A stretch of DNA of 60,000 nucleotides from Symsagittifera roscoffensis (GCF_963678635.1 NC_087062.1:41556395-41616394); one strand, 5' to 3'; shown: positions 1 to 10,754, counted from the first letter of the stretch. Numbers and translations: made by a program. The notes: generated by a model not told the origin, from the letters alone.

Positions 1-1338
1 GAACTAGTGACGAAAGAGATCGAACAAAAAGTGAAACTTGAACTGGAAAATGAGAAACTTCAGGAGCAACTGAATACCTTCGAAGCAAAGGAGTTCGAAG
101 AAACGAAAGCACCAAGCAGTTTGAGCATGAAACTTAATGTGATCTCCGGTCAGAGGTTCGGCATGGTGCCGCAAGGAAGCAAGATACAGTCGATAATCTC
201 AGTGGCTGGACACCAGGTAATAAGAAATCTGAGTGAACCATCCGAGTTCACTTTGATGCATTTGGACACATATGCAGATTATCTGAGGCAGGTGGAACCA
301 CGCACCGAGTCGAGAGCCGTGCGAGCACTACTAACGACGGGTGGCCCTCGCGTGAAGAAACTTCATGGACGCTACCTAGAGGTCTATGGGCCGTATCAAG
401 TGATGCTGAACGTGGATGGAATCAGTATCTACACCAGGACTTATGTAACAACAGATGATGACCAAATGGGGCAGATCTATTTGGGTGAGGAGGAACTCAA
501 AGTCCGCAGGATAGGCCATGACGCCATGATGGAACAAGATGCAGTACACATTGGGTATGAAGCAGATGTGACCGCACATCTGCTCGACACCAACGGAACA
601 AAACTCGGAGTCACAGGGCTTCTGGACACAGGAGTGGTAGTGAGTGTGATGCCGATAAAAACTTGGGAAAGAATGGGCTTCACGCGGGAAGATCTAATTC
701 CAACGAATCTCCGACTGGCCGCCGCCAATCGAGGAGCTATCTACGTGGCCGGAAGAACACCAATAACGGTCCTCCACATGGGAGGACGGGATCTTTGGAT
801 GAGCTTCCTGGTGGTAGAGAATCTGGACAACGCCGACCAATTCATCTTGGGCAGAGATTTTGTCAGGAATTTTGACGTGATGATTGACTTGAGCAACGGT
901 CTGATACGGATTAGAAACCCGGACCGAAAGTATGTTAAGAGACCAATTAATATGATAATAATAGACGAAAACAAGGTACCAATTTTCTTGGATAGAAAAG
1001 TAAAATTACAACCAGGACAAGCTGTGGTAGCAATTTTTAGAATGAGAATTTTGAATTCGTTAAGTGATAGTAAACAGATTTGCTTAGTACCGAATCCAAA
1101 TAGTCAGAAATCGGTGATTTTAGGCCGGAGCTTCTCGGTAACGCGAAACGGACTGTGTGTCAGTGTGTTGTTGAACACACTGGACACCACGGTTTCAATC
1201 CAGCGTGGAAAGAAGCTTGGCTACGCTTTGCCAATGAGGACCGACTATGAGGAGAAACAAAACTTGAAGAAATATAGTGTGAAAGACTATCCTTATCATG
1301 CCAATAAAGATAAAATTTTAAGAGGATTAATGAATTAA
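1..1338 (+). CDS. Retropepsin-containing ORF of element I (5' partial)
   Basis: The frame is open at the left edge, so the true start is outside the window. The first visible residues are charged and helix-prone and look like the end of a gag or linker region. An aspartic protease domain follows: active-site triad Asp-Thr-Gly at nucleotides 625-633 in the context LLDTGVVVSVM (residue after the triad is Val, where most retropepsins have Ala), and the C-terminal helix motif ILGRDF near 844. The protease would cleave the Gag-Pol polyprotein in the particle. About 140 residues without a recognised domain follow before the TAA. The next block (RT) begins 15 bases later in another frame, just after an in-frame TAG at 1,350, so protease and RT may have been one reading frame, or RT may be made by recoding. 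Retropepsin assignment is firm; polyprotein layout is inferred. Confidence 0.85.
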   Translation, partial: ELVTKEIEQKVKLELENEKLQEQLNTFEAKEFEETKAPSSLSMKLNVISGQRFGMVPQGSKIQSIISVAGHQVIRNLSEPSEFTLMHLDTYADYLRQVEPRTESRAVRALLTTGGPRVKKLHGRYLEVYGPYQVMLNVDGISIYTRTYVTTDDDQMGQIYLGEEELKVRRIGHDAMMEQDAVHIGYEADVTAHLLDTNGTKLGVTGLLDTGVVVSVMPIKTWERMGFTREDLIPTNLRLAAANRGAIYVAGRTPITVLHMGGRDLWMSFLVVENLDNADQFILGRDFVRNFDVMIDLSNGLIRIRNPDRKYVKRPINMIIIDENKVPIFLDRKVKLQPGQAVVAIFRMRILNSLSDSKQICLVPNPNSQKSVILGRSFSVTRNGLCVSVLLNTLDTTVSIQRGKKLGYALPMRTDYEEKQNLKKYSVKDYPYHANKDKILRGLMN

Positions 1339-1352
1339 AATCTATTCATTAG

Positions 1353-4300
1353 TTGTTTTCAATGAAATCCGAAACGGACGACGGCTTATCAAGCTGCTCG
1401 AATTTTCCGGAACGCCCCTCGTCATATGAACTAGAATCTGACAAACCGGTTTTGCCAGAGATAGAACATTTAAAAGGTAAAATAGGTGAAGGAGATTTCA
1501 AAAAATTGCGGGACCTCCTAAATCGGAACGCCGATGTATTTTCAAAACATAAGGCGGACATCAGTTGCTGTAATTTTGTCGAACACGAAATCGAACTAGA
1601 AGAGGGCGCCGTTCCCCATAGGGAAGGCGCAAGGCGAATGACGCCACACAAATCGGAAGCGTGCCGAGCGGAAATAGAAATGTTGCTTGAAAACGATATG
1701 ATAGAACCCTCGAAATCGCCATGGGCTTGCGGAGTAGTAATGGCGAAAAAGAAAGGGGGCAGCTTAGATTTTGTTGCGACTTTCGTTACTTGAACGCGGT
1801 AACGATAAAAGATGCGTACCCGATACCGCGAATAGACGAGAGCCTATCTAAGCTTGGTGATGCCAAGTTCTTCACCACATTGGACTTAGGTTCTGCCTTC
1901 TGGCAGGTCCCTCTGCGGAAGAAGGACAGAGAGAAAACCGGTTTCGCGTGCGAATTGGGATTGTACCAGTGGAAGAGGATGCCCTTCGGCTTGTGCAATG
2001 CAACGGCCACTTTTCAAAGACTGATGGCTCAGGCTTTGACGAGAGTGACCAAGAAGTACGGGAATCTCGCGATGTGTTACGTGGATGACGTAGTCATAGC
2101 AACACCGACCCTGGAAGACCATATTGATAGGCTCGATGAGGTCTTTGGATGCATGAAAAGAGCAGGATTAAAGTGCAAACCATCGAAATGTGAAATCCTT
2201 AGGGACTCGATTAAGTACCTAGGAAAAATGGTGGATAGGCATGGTGTGAGGCCGGACCCGGAAGCAGTGGAAGCAGTGTTGACATGGAAAGCTCCCAGAA
2301 CGGACACACAGCTCCTGAGCTTCCTAGGGTTTGCCAATTACTACCGAGAATTCATAAAAGGATATGCGGACAAGGTGTACCCGATGCAGAAGCTGATGCG
2401 CAACAAAGGGAAAAAGTTCGAATGGAACGATGAGGCACAGGTTGCTTTCGAGAACATAAAGCGGGAACTGTGCGAAGCGCCAGTGCTGGGCATGCCTACA
2501 GAAAAGGGCATGTATGTTCTCGACACAGACGCATCGGTGGTGGCCATCTCAGGAATCTTGCATCAAGAGCAAGAATGGAACGGAAGAACAGTTCTCCGTC
2601 CCATTGCATACGGCAGCAAAGTCTTGAGTGACACAGAGATGAAATATGGCGCACCAAAAGCAGAAATATTTGCAGTAGTCACCTTTGTGGAGAAGTACCG
2701 TGCATACTTGGGGAGCGCTCCCTTCAAGTTACGCGTGGACAACAGAGCGTTATCCTGGTTGAAGACCTACTCGATGGATCAGAGTTATATTGGTAGATGG
2801 ATAGTAAGATTGGATGGCTACCATATGATAATCGAACATAGGATGCGTGATAAACACCAGAATGCTGACAGTCTCAGCAAGAAAACTGAGTTCTATGAAA
2901 GATTGGAGCAGAAGCAGGCCAATCAGGCGGAAATAAATGAGGGATTTTCGTTTCTGGACAAAGAAACTTATGAAGCGCTTCCCTTAACGAGATGGTTGGA
3001 TAAGTCTGGACATCCAATTCCAGGGCACCCTGAGTTATCTGTAGAGAAAGCAGCCGAGATACAGATCCTGTCCAAGGAGGACCCGGTCCCCTTGGATTTG
3101 TTGCTGCGCTCGAACCTGGTCCAGCAAGAACTCTCTCGCATGAATATAAACAGCCTCTCATTATTGGATAAAACTGTGCAAGTCACACCACAAGTGATGC
3201 GGATGCTGAGTGGATTGTTAGAAAGAGAAGTGACCAGAGATGACCCCGAGTGGACAGCAGCAGTGGCATCGCTAACAGTCAGTGAGAAGGTGAAGATCAT
3301 GCCGTCCAGACGACAGCACGAAGAGAACGAGAGGGATTGTAGGACAATAGTTCAGCAACTAGTATCCTCAATACCCCAAGAGATTTTAACCAGTACATCT
3401 TACGGACAGAAAGAACAGGGGAGCAGCAAGCGAAAGAAAACCGTCACCTTTGTGGACCGGGATAAAGAGGGTGAAGAGGTAGAACAAAATCTGCTGAAGT
3501 ACTATTTGTCCGGGGAGACGGATGATGAGAAGAACCAGCGATCACAAGATCAACACCCGGGACAAGGAAATTTGTCCGGGGAGTCTGAGATAGACGAGGA
3601 AATTCCTGATGAGAAACAGGACATAGAGCAAAAGGTTTTGTCAGGGGAGTTCAGATGGATGCAAAGAAATCACAGACATGATCTGGAGGAGCGTGCAGTC
3701 TCCAGCACAACCTCTTTGACGGCGGATAATTCAGGAAGCTCAGGAATGGACACCTATTCAGACAGGAATTCGAGCTCGGGATCGGAACTGTCAGAACTAG
3801 CGATACACACGCTACTAGTGGAAACTCGGGCAAGGGACCTGGACAGAGAGGTGTACCAGGATCCTGACAGTGTGTATCGCTACCTAATACCAAGCGAAAG
3901 AGTCTTTGATAACGCAGCGGATGACTTAGAAACGATAGCGGTATCGAAACGTTCGATAAGCCTGTTGCCGCAGAAAGAGGTAGTCAGGACTGATCTTCAG
4001 CCGTTTGAACAAGAAACACAACCGTTGGCGAAGATTTGGTGCGTTAAGATGGAAGAAGACACACATCAGCCCAACGAGCTGAATAGTAAGATGAGGGTCA
4101 TGAAGACATACTTGAAGGCGAGATACAGACTCTCGGACCTTCTAAGAGCGCAGAGAAATGATCGCATGACAAGCAACCTGAAAAGGTGGATCGAGAATGG
4201 TTCTCCGGATAAAGGGGACCTCGAGGAGGATAGTTATCGCATCCTGAGACAATACTTCATGCAGAAGGAAGGGAGGTTATATTTGAACAAGGACGGGATC

Positions 4301-4495
4301 GTGGCTTGCAAAAGAAGAGAGGAAGACAGAGTCCTATACAAGTATAACGCGATAGTGTTACCGCAACTCTATCAGACAGAACTATTATTCAGGTCACATG
4401 ATCAGATGGGCCATCAGGGGATCGACAAAGTATATCAGAGGATCCTGAAGCGCTTTGAGTGGCCTGGGATGAAAAAGGCATGCGAGAAATGGGTA
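1353..4495 (+). pseudogene. RT, RNase H and integrase zinc domain of element I pol, frameshifted
   Basis: Two overlapping frames make one pol region. The first (1,353-1,793) carries the linker before RT and the RT N-terminus (SPWACGVVMAKKKGG); the second takes over at about 1,770, so one indel breaks the gene there. RT motifs: LDLGSAF (motif A), the catalytic box YVDD near 2,078, and a primer-grip/thumb region ending near 2,400. RNase H follows (DTDAS near 2,521, then conserved Glu and two Asp by 2,870). A long acidic linker of roughly 490 residues (about 2,900-4,390) with three LSGE repeats separates RNase H from the integrase zinc domain, HDQMGHQG near 4,400. The family normally has a short linker here. 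The frame is lost at 4,496 where the sequence inverts. Copies RNA to DNA in the particle when intact. Confidence 0.9.
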
Positions 4496-4891
4496 GTTCT
4501 GTCTTTCCACTGAGCCATTCGTCTGAGGGTGGTATGTCGTGGAGTGAGCCTGAGCGACCTGTGAGCGTCTCATAAGCTCTTTCGTAAGCTCTCCTACGAA
4601 AGCTGTTCCATTATCCGATTGAAATGTCATCGGACAACCATGTCTTGCTATCCACGTATTGATCAGGTGGTCGCATGTCTCTTCCGCCGAGGCCGTTATG
4701 CAGGGCACGGCCTCTGCATACTTCGTGAAATGATCTATCATGACCAGCACCTGATTATAACCATTGTCTGTCATGCATATCTTTTGGTGATCTATTTCCA
4801 CCACCTCGTTGAATTCAGACGACTCGATCGATTGTAAAGGAAATCGCAACTTCCTTGGATCCTTGACCTGTTGGCAAGACAGACATGCTGT
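4496..4891 (-). pseudogene. Integrase catalytic core of element I, inverted in place
   Basis: The minus strand encodes the missing middle of the integrase: the CxxC half of the zinc site (LSCQQVKDP), the first catalytic Asp region (VEIDHQ), the second (SDNGTAF) and the third with Glu (NGSVERQN). On the plus strand the pol frame stops making sense at 4,496 and becomes sensible again at about 4,892, at the points where the minus-strand coding ends. The segment is therefore a clean inversion of about 395 bp with little or no loss. Short imperfect inverted repeats (TCTGTCTTTCC at 4,498-4,508 and its near complement at 4,873-4,883) lie inside both ends and could have mediated it. The integrase cannot be made from this copy. 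An assembly error is possible but would need both breakpoints to be false. Confidence 0.88.
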
Positions 4892-5870
4892 TAGGACGTT
4901 AGTGTCGATGCTGAGAGTATATTGTTCCAGGTACATGACCGATTGGGACAGATACCTTCCACAGGTGATGGGAGCATATAATAGCACGCAACACTCCACC
5001 ACTGGAGTCAGTCCACACATGATGCTAACTGGACACGAAAAGTCTTTAGCCTTAACCTTCTTCTACCCAGAATATGAGGGAAAGAAAACGTCCCCACAGG
5101 TCTACGTGAGGGATGTGATCAGACGCCAACAGGAGCTGAACGATTTGTGTAGACGAAACACTCAGCAGGCACAGGCAAGGCAGAGGAAAAGATTCGACAA
5201 GAAAGCAGCTGGTGCAAAGGCTTACTCGGTGGGAGACTACGTATGGGTATTCCAGAACGTTATACCACCGAAAGGGACAAAAAAGCTCCGAAAAAAATGG
5301 AGGGGACCCTTCATGATTACAGAGGTGCATCAGGAGGGACGCTTTTATAGACTGAGTACTGGCCGAGCCGCCCACTACGAGAATATAAAGCCACACAATC
5401 CATCGACAGAAGACTGGTGTATACCTGCAGACATGGAAGAAGGGGATTATATAATGATGGATCCTGCTTGTGAGGTCAATGAAAAAGGCACCAGGGAGAA
5501 GAACGATGGAAACGAAGTCGTAGAGGAAGGTACGGATACACCGCTGGACCTGGATCCGAACGAACAGATCGAAGCGGACGATGAAACCTTACCCTACGCA
5601 GAGGAAGATTGGCAGGATCCCGAACAGATAGAGGTTCCCAAGAACTTGGAACCGGATCTTCCGTTCACCATACAGACTCGTCAGAAGGACGGGATGAGAC
5701 CAAGAAAGAAATACAATCCTTACGGTGACGACTTTGTAGTGGATAGGATAGATCTAAAGAAGATAGTGGAGGAAGTAGTGGGTCTAGAGGAAATAACTGT
5801 GTCACAAGACATTGACATAGTCGATGATCACGAGGATGAGTGGGTTGACGGTGGTCGAAACCCGAGGTAG
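4892..5870 (+). pseudogene. Integrase C-terminal part of element I pol
   Basis: Plus-strand coding resumes with the helix after the catalytic Glu (RTLVSMLRVY), then the typical MGAYNSTQHSTTGVSPHMML stretch of Ty3/Gypsy integrases and the SH3-like C-terminal domain (VGDYVWVF, LRKKWRGPFMI). An acidic tail rich in Asp, Glu and Pro follows, ending at a TAG at 5,868-5,870. Near 5,849 the neighbouring frame opens and continues in the same style (PEVEFDDEQQQSYEQ) directly into the macrodomain region, so the visible stop is probably the product of an indel and the integrase tail was once fused to the macrodomain. Domain assignment is firm, the fusion is an inference from frames. Confidence 0.88.
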
Positions 5871-6748
5871 AATTCGACGACGAGCAACAGCAGTCATATG
5901 AACAAGACTTGACGAACCTGCGTGTCTTAGAGTGGCCGAATGAAACGACCTCGGATCCAGAGGAGACCAGCGTCACGATTCAAGACGTGGATCGTGGAAG
6001 CATGAAATACATCAAGACCGAACGAGATGATCCTTCCTGGGCTGCCCAGGAAGGACGACTACTCATTCCAGCTTCTAACCTTAACTTGATACCCGGTATG
6101 CGATCGACGGCGACGTCGATGGATATTTTTGTCCGGGGAGTGGGGGTAGGACTTACCCACACTGAAAACTTGATAATAAAAAAATTAAGAATAGCAAGAG
6201 AAACAGGACACTTAGAAGCAGAAACAGGCGAAGAGCCTAAGAAACCTGACATAGGCAGGGTAGTTGAGTCATATTTTAACTTACCAAATGAATATTCAAG
6301 TAACATAATACTAACAGACAGTGATTTTATACTCACAAATAGAACATGCGCGATAGCAATCACAGCAGACATGAGTTTTAGGACAGCGTTAGCGGCAGAT
6401 TTTAAGAGAGAATACAAAAACGTGGAATTCCTTTGGAAGCAAAGACCAGGGATAGGGGGCGTGGCAGCCTTACCTCCGGCGGCGTCGCAGATACCGGGAA
6501 AATACTTGTGCTTCTTGGTAACGAGGGCGACGGAGAAGCAGCACGTGCCAGAGAACCTAGTCTTGTCTTTGACGAGGCTGAGGGACTTCCTTGTCGAAAT
6601 GGACGTGAAGGAGCTGTCGCTTCCAGTGTACGACTCAAACAGAGGAAGACTGCATCCTCGGGAATTGTACGCGCTTGTACACGTGATATTCTCTGATACG
6701 AACATACAAGTATATCTACATAAGAAATATTACTTAAGTATAGGCTGA
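5849..6748 (+). CDS. Macrodomain (Appr-1''-p processing / TARG1-like fold) at the C-terminal end of element I pol
   Basis: The frame is open from 5,849, has no convincing ATG near its beginning, and follows integrase with no spacer, which suggests translation as part of pol. The first ~130 residues are acidic linker; near 6,120-6,150 this contains a purine-rich GGGGAGTGGGGG tract. Residues encoded by about 6,310-6,740 fit a macrodomain of the OARD1/TARG1 type: TNRTCAIAITADMSF (first strand and ADP-ribose loop), ALAADFKREY (helix), GIGGVAALP, KYLCFLVTRA, the helix ENLVLSLTRLRDFL, the strand LSLPVYDSNRGRL at the second ligand loop, and a final strand IQVYLHKKYY. TARG1-type enzymes remove ADP-ribose from protein; the Asp that TARG1 uses in the second loop is not obviously in register here, so binding rather than hydrolysis is possible. 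Role in the element is unknown. Family call from pattern reading only. Confidence 0.72.
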   Translation, partial: RWSKPEVEFDDEQQQSYEQDLTNLRVLEWPNETTSDPEETSVTIQDVDRGSMKYIKTERDDPSWAAQEGRLLIPASNLNLIPGMRSTATSMDIFVRGVGVGLTHTENLIIKKLRIARETGHLEAETGEEPKKPDIGRVVESYFNLPNEYSSNIILTDSDFILTNRTCAIAITADMSFRTALAADFKREYKNVEFLWKQRPGIGGVAALPPAASQIPGKYLCFLVTRATEKQHVPENLVLSLTRLRDFLVEMDVKELSLPVYDSNRGRLHPRELYALVHVIFSDTNIQVYLHKKYYLSIG

Positions 6749-7146
6749 ATGATGTGCGAGAGAGTGTTAGGCCAAAGACTAAGTTGTATGTAATATGTGA
6801 TATATGTGTTATGTTATGTTATGTTATGTGTTAGGTTATTAAGATCATGGGTAAGTAGGGGTTAGTGACCATGAACAACTAAATGACGATCTTGGGAATA
6901 GATCCAAAGTTTGGACTGTCCAATCTTAGGTCGAATTCCAAAATTTTAGAAACCAATTGATTTTAATAAGTTTTAGGATAAATATCTTTTTAGCTGAACT
7001 GTTTTTAAGCAAATTTTAACGATATATGTTAAGGTGAAACAGACAAGTGTGATATTTGTGACTTCTTTTCTAGATCCTGATTGATCATTTAATAACTCAT
7101 TTGAGTCAAATATCGAATCGAATCAAATCAAACTTGAAAGAATAGA
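6749..7146 (+). other. Non-coding spacer between macrodomain and ORF A
   Basis: No coding frame of note. It holds a short pentanucleotide run (TTATG repeated, about 6,810-6,830) and AT-rich sequence. It may contain a subgenomic promoter or splice acceptor for ORFs A and B; none can be identified by eye. Confidence 0.5.
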
Positions 7147-7854
7147 ATGGACAACTTCAACTAGGATGAATTGATGGACATGGCAGAGGCATATGTAGGA
7201 CCGATGATAGATGCGATCTATCGTCGGCTGATCGATCGAGACTTCGCTCTGGAGGACCCAGAGGTAGTCATGTTGCTGACCGCCCTGATCAACATCTTGG
7301 GGCACGACAACCGTGGGGACCGCCCCACGGAAGTCCTGTTGATGGCAGCATATGGAGAAAGAGGAGTACTAGACCGCCCGAACATGAGAGTGATGAGGTG
7401 GAGAAACGGGGCTCTCTCAGGGAGTGACTTGGCGAATGAGCCTGGATTGGGAAGTTCTAGGACTTACCAACCAGGTGAGATGCCAATGCCCTCCAAGCCC
7501 AAACCTGGGCTGACGAGAATGCATCGGGAGATGAACAGCGAGGCGACCTCGTCTGGTTCACCACTGAGAGCAGCTGTGCCACCAAAAAGGGCGAAAGTAG
7601 GACAGGAAGTTCAGACGAACCAAACCATGCAAGGTCTGGATGAGATGAACGAAGAACTGAAAAGTACGAAGAAGGAGCTGGACGAGATGACCAGAAGCAT
7701 GCTCCAGATGGAGGAAGATCGGGACATGTGGAGAAAGTTGTTTGAAGACTGCAACAAAAAGCAGGGTCAAGAGATTGAGCGCTTAAGGCAGGAATACAAA
7801 GAGCAATCGGAGCAGATGGCGTTGACAACAGCCAATGTGGAGAGAGCAAAATGA
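7147..7854 (+). CDS. ORF A: unrecognised protein with C-terminal coiled coil
   Basis: I do not recognise this protein. The likely original start is the ATG at 7,147, which is followed five codons later by an in-frame TAG (7,162-7,164); the next in-frame ATG is 7,174. The protein (about 226 residues from 7,174) has a helical acidic N-terminal part, a Pro/Ser-rich middle with a basic cluster (VPPKRAKVGQ), and a C-terminal heptad-rich coiled coil of about 70 residues (from MQGLDEMNEELK on). The layout of helical domain, basic linker and coiled coil would suit a structural, gag-like or chaperone role. Its stop codon TGA overlaps the start of ORF B (ATGA, 7,851-7,854), pointing to coupled translation. 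Base composition is like the pol region upstream, so it probably belongs to the same element. Confidence 0.65.
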
Positions 7855-10754
7855 AAGACTTCAAGCCATCTCCCATGAATCATGGAAAGGGAAGTGTCGC
7901 AGGACAACTAACACCAGTGGAATACAACCGACTGACAGTGTCGGAGACTCTGTCGATAGATGAACCCACCGGTGGATACATGGAGATGTTGGAATACCGA
8001 AACTCGGCTAGAGGGTATGTAATGGCCCTGGAAGACGAAAAAGCCATGGAGGGTTATCTGGAAACGATGTTGCAAGGCACCACCCTCAAGCAGAAGGCGT
8101 ACGTGACTTTGGCGTCGTCTGACATACAGGCGGAAACGATCGAGCAGTTAGTGAGCCTTCCATGTAAAGCAGTAGTGTTGAGGTATTTCGAAGAAGAAAT
8201 GAGGACTACGCCAAGAGTACATGCTCTCGTGGCAGTACCTTACGCAAGAACAGAGTTACAACTCAGGTTCGCCTGGTGCATGATGGGACTGACTCGCGAA
8301 GAATATGACTCAGAAGAAAGGAAGAGATCCAAAGAGGAAAAGGTTTTCCTTATGACGAACTTGAGGGATCTGATAGTCCAGGAGGGAGCAGCAGTAGCGT
8401 GTGCGAAGCGGAGAGACGCTCTCTGTTTCATTCGATTCCTGATAGAGCAGATTTCAGTACCTGCATTAAACACTTGTGTTAAAATGTTGAGGGAAGGCAA
8501 TGAGCAAACGAAAGCCTTATTCTTGCTAGCACTGCTGGATATGCAGCAAAGTAAACCAATGAGGGTGAACATGAAAGAACCTGAGGAGTTAGAACCCATG
8601 AAAAAGATAGACGAAATCAGGAGATTCTCAAACAAGGAGCTGAGACTCACTAAAGAATCTATGGGAGCATTGCCGAAATCCAGTGAATACTGTGGACCGA
8701 TCAAGAAGAAATTGTATGGCTACGTATCTGGGATTATAGGGATCGCGTACAATCCTTTCCTGAGTGAAGACATACGCGATTGCTTCTTCGATTATGAGCA
8801 GGCGGTGTTGCTAAGTTTCTGGACGTCCAGAATTGTAACGATTAAGAGCGTTAACAATCCACAGGCCAAATTGAGACTGGTCTTGGAAGAAGAGGTGACT
8901 GCACCTTCAGTACCAAAATCCGACAAAAGAGTGGAGTTTGGGTTGGGATTCTCAGATGAATTACTGAGAACGAGCTTGATGACAGTGTGGGAATTGATGA
9001 GGCCATCATGGTGTCCTAGTCCCAACGCTGACTCAATATTACGGGCGACACAAGACGTACAGAGGGAACTGAATGCAGACTGTAACCTGCGTGACCTCAA
9101 CATCATATACAATGTGATGATAACAGCCTCTAAGAGCAACGGAGAAGATAAGGTGGAGTTGCCTGGCTAGGTACCAGAAGACTGGGTCAAACCTGGTAGC
9201 TGTCTGGCGGAAGTCTGTGGACTGGAGGGTCACGTTTGTGGAGGTCTGGACTGTGTGAAGACCCTGGAGAAACAACACAAGCAATTGACGGTATTGTTTG
9301 GGAATGTAGTGATGAAAGCTAGAACAGAAACGGAACTGATAGCAGATTGCCATGGAGGAACCGATGTCAATCTAGTGACTGCACTAGGATTCTACAGCAT
9401 GTTTGGTTCTTTAGAGTCACTATTGAATCTGGAACAGAAACATGAGGTGGTCACAGCCATCAGTGTAGAAGTATTCCCAGGAGTTCTGCAGACTGAACAG
9501 AAATACATAGGGAAATGGAGGGAAGCAATCGAGACAAAAATGAACATCAGAAACAGTGAGACTTATTGTAAACCATCAGGAGCACGATATTTGGTGGGTT
9601 CAACGTTGGCTCCAATGTGCAAGAGCAGATACCCTGTACATTTTGTGGCTGTGGACGTGAAGAGTACAAGAACGATCGTGGATCAAGCCTTCTCAGTACC
9701 GAAGTGTGTGAGATTGGCGAGAATGTCTGAAAAGTCTTACGAGTTACTATGTAAGATGTTCTCAGCAGTTCCAGAGAGAACCAAAGAAGAATTGGAGTCA
9801 ATACTAGGAAAGAAGTTCATGGGATATGTGAGTGGGAACTTCAGTGACTTTGAGAGACAGAAACAGAGAGGATCAACTGTCACAGATTACAATGCAGTAG
9901 ATGAGAATGATGAAGTCCACCGAGTGATGATGGAAGTGGAACCATTGCTGGAAGCTTCGGGAAAACGTAATTGGAGGAGCATCATGTTGACGCATGACGA
10001 GTTTCCTTACCACTGCTTGCTGCAGACCTGGTGGTATCCCAAGCGTAGTAATCTGATGTTGATCTGGGACTCTGGAGAGCTGCTCTCCATGGGTTTACCA
10101 GATTCATCACAGCCCGTAACGATAGTGATAGTGGGAGTTATGATGGCGATACGATGGCTGGAAGCTCATGTGAGAGAAAATAACAGACAGGAGGCACCGA
10201 CGAGAGAACAGTTGCGGAAATTAGATTGTCTAAAAGATTTAGATCTTTTTGAGACAATGTGCAAAGTTCTAAACATTCCGATGGAAGTGAAGAAGATATG
10301 GGCAAGAAAACGATTGATGCCATGGTTCAGAGCTAACATGACTGCATGGTTGTACGAGTATGCGAAAAAGCATATGTCGAAGTATGGCAGGGTGTACAGT
10401 GAATATCAGCTGGACATTGGAGCAGGAGCTTTCAAGCGAGCTCTCGTGACTCATCGGAATGCAGTGACCACCGCTGTGAAAAGAATTTCCAGGACGAGTG
10501 AGCGTAGTGGAAAGGAGAAGGCAGAGATGCTGAAAGAAGATTTGGAGAGAAACGTGACGTTGTGTCTCCACAACAGCTTCTGCAGGAACAGAGAATCTCA
10601 CGTGGATCCCCTACCTTGTTGTAAACAGAGGGTGGAAGAGCAGAAGTGTTGGAGGACGGCTTCCAGCAGCGTCAGGATAGCTAACGACGTGTTACAAGAT
10701 ACGGAAACTGAGAGTGCAGAGTCAGTATCACAGGAGGAAGAAATGGAATATTGA
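7851..10754 (+). CDS. ORF B: unrecognised large protein, interrupted by one in-frame TAG
   Basis: Starts at the ATG that overlaps the ORF A stop. Reads for 439 codons to a TAG at 9,168-9,170 and then, in the same frame with no other stop, to TGA at 10,752-10,754, about 967 codons in all. The uninterrupted coding style on both sides argues for one protein, with the TAG as a nonsense mutation or a readthrough stop. No known domain was recognised. A phrase recurs in both halves (KKKLYGYVSG near 8,710 and KKFMGYVSG near 9,815), each preceded by a similar helical stretch, so the protein may contain two diverged copies of one domain. The C-terminus is Cys-containing then Ser/Glu-rich (ESVSQEEEMEY). 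Position after pol is that of env, but I see no signal peptide or membrane segment, so an envelope is unlikely. Confidence 0.65.

Noticed and set aside
5980-6705. 241-codon minus-strand frame
   Set aside because: Opposite the macrodomain ORF; Ser-rich composition without motifs.
6805-6840. Telomere-like or regulatory (TTATG)n run
   Set aside because: Only four to five units and not a known telomere repeat; simple repeat.
7851-10754. Envelope glycoprotein, from the env-like position of ORF B
   Set aside because: No signal peptide, no long hydrophobic segment and no furin-like site were seen.
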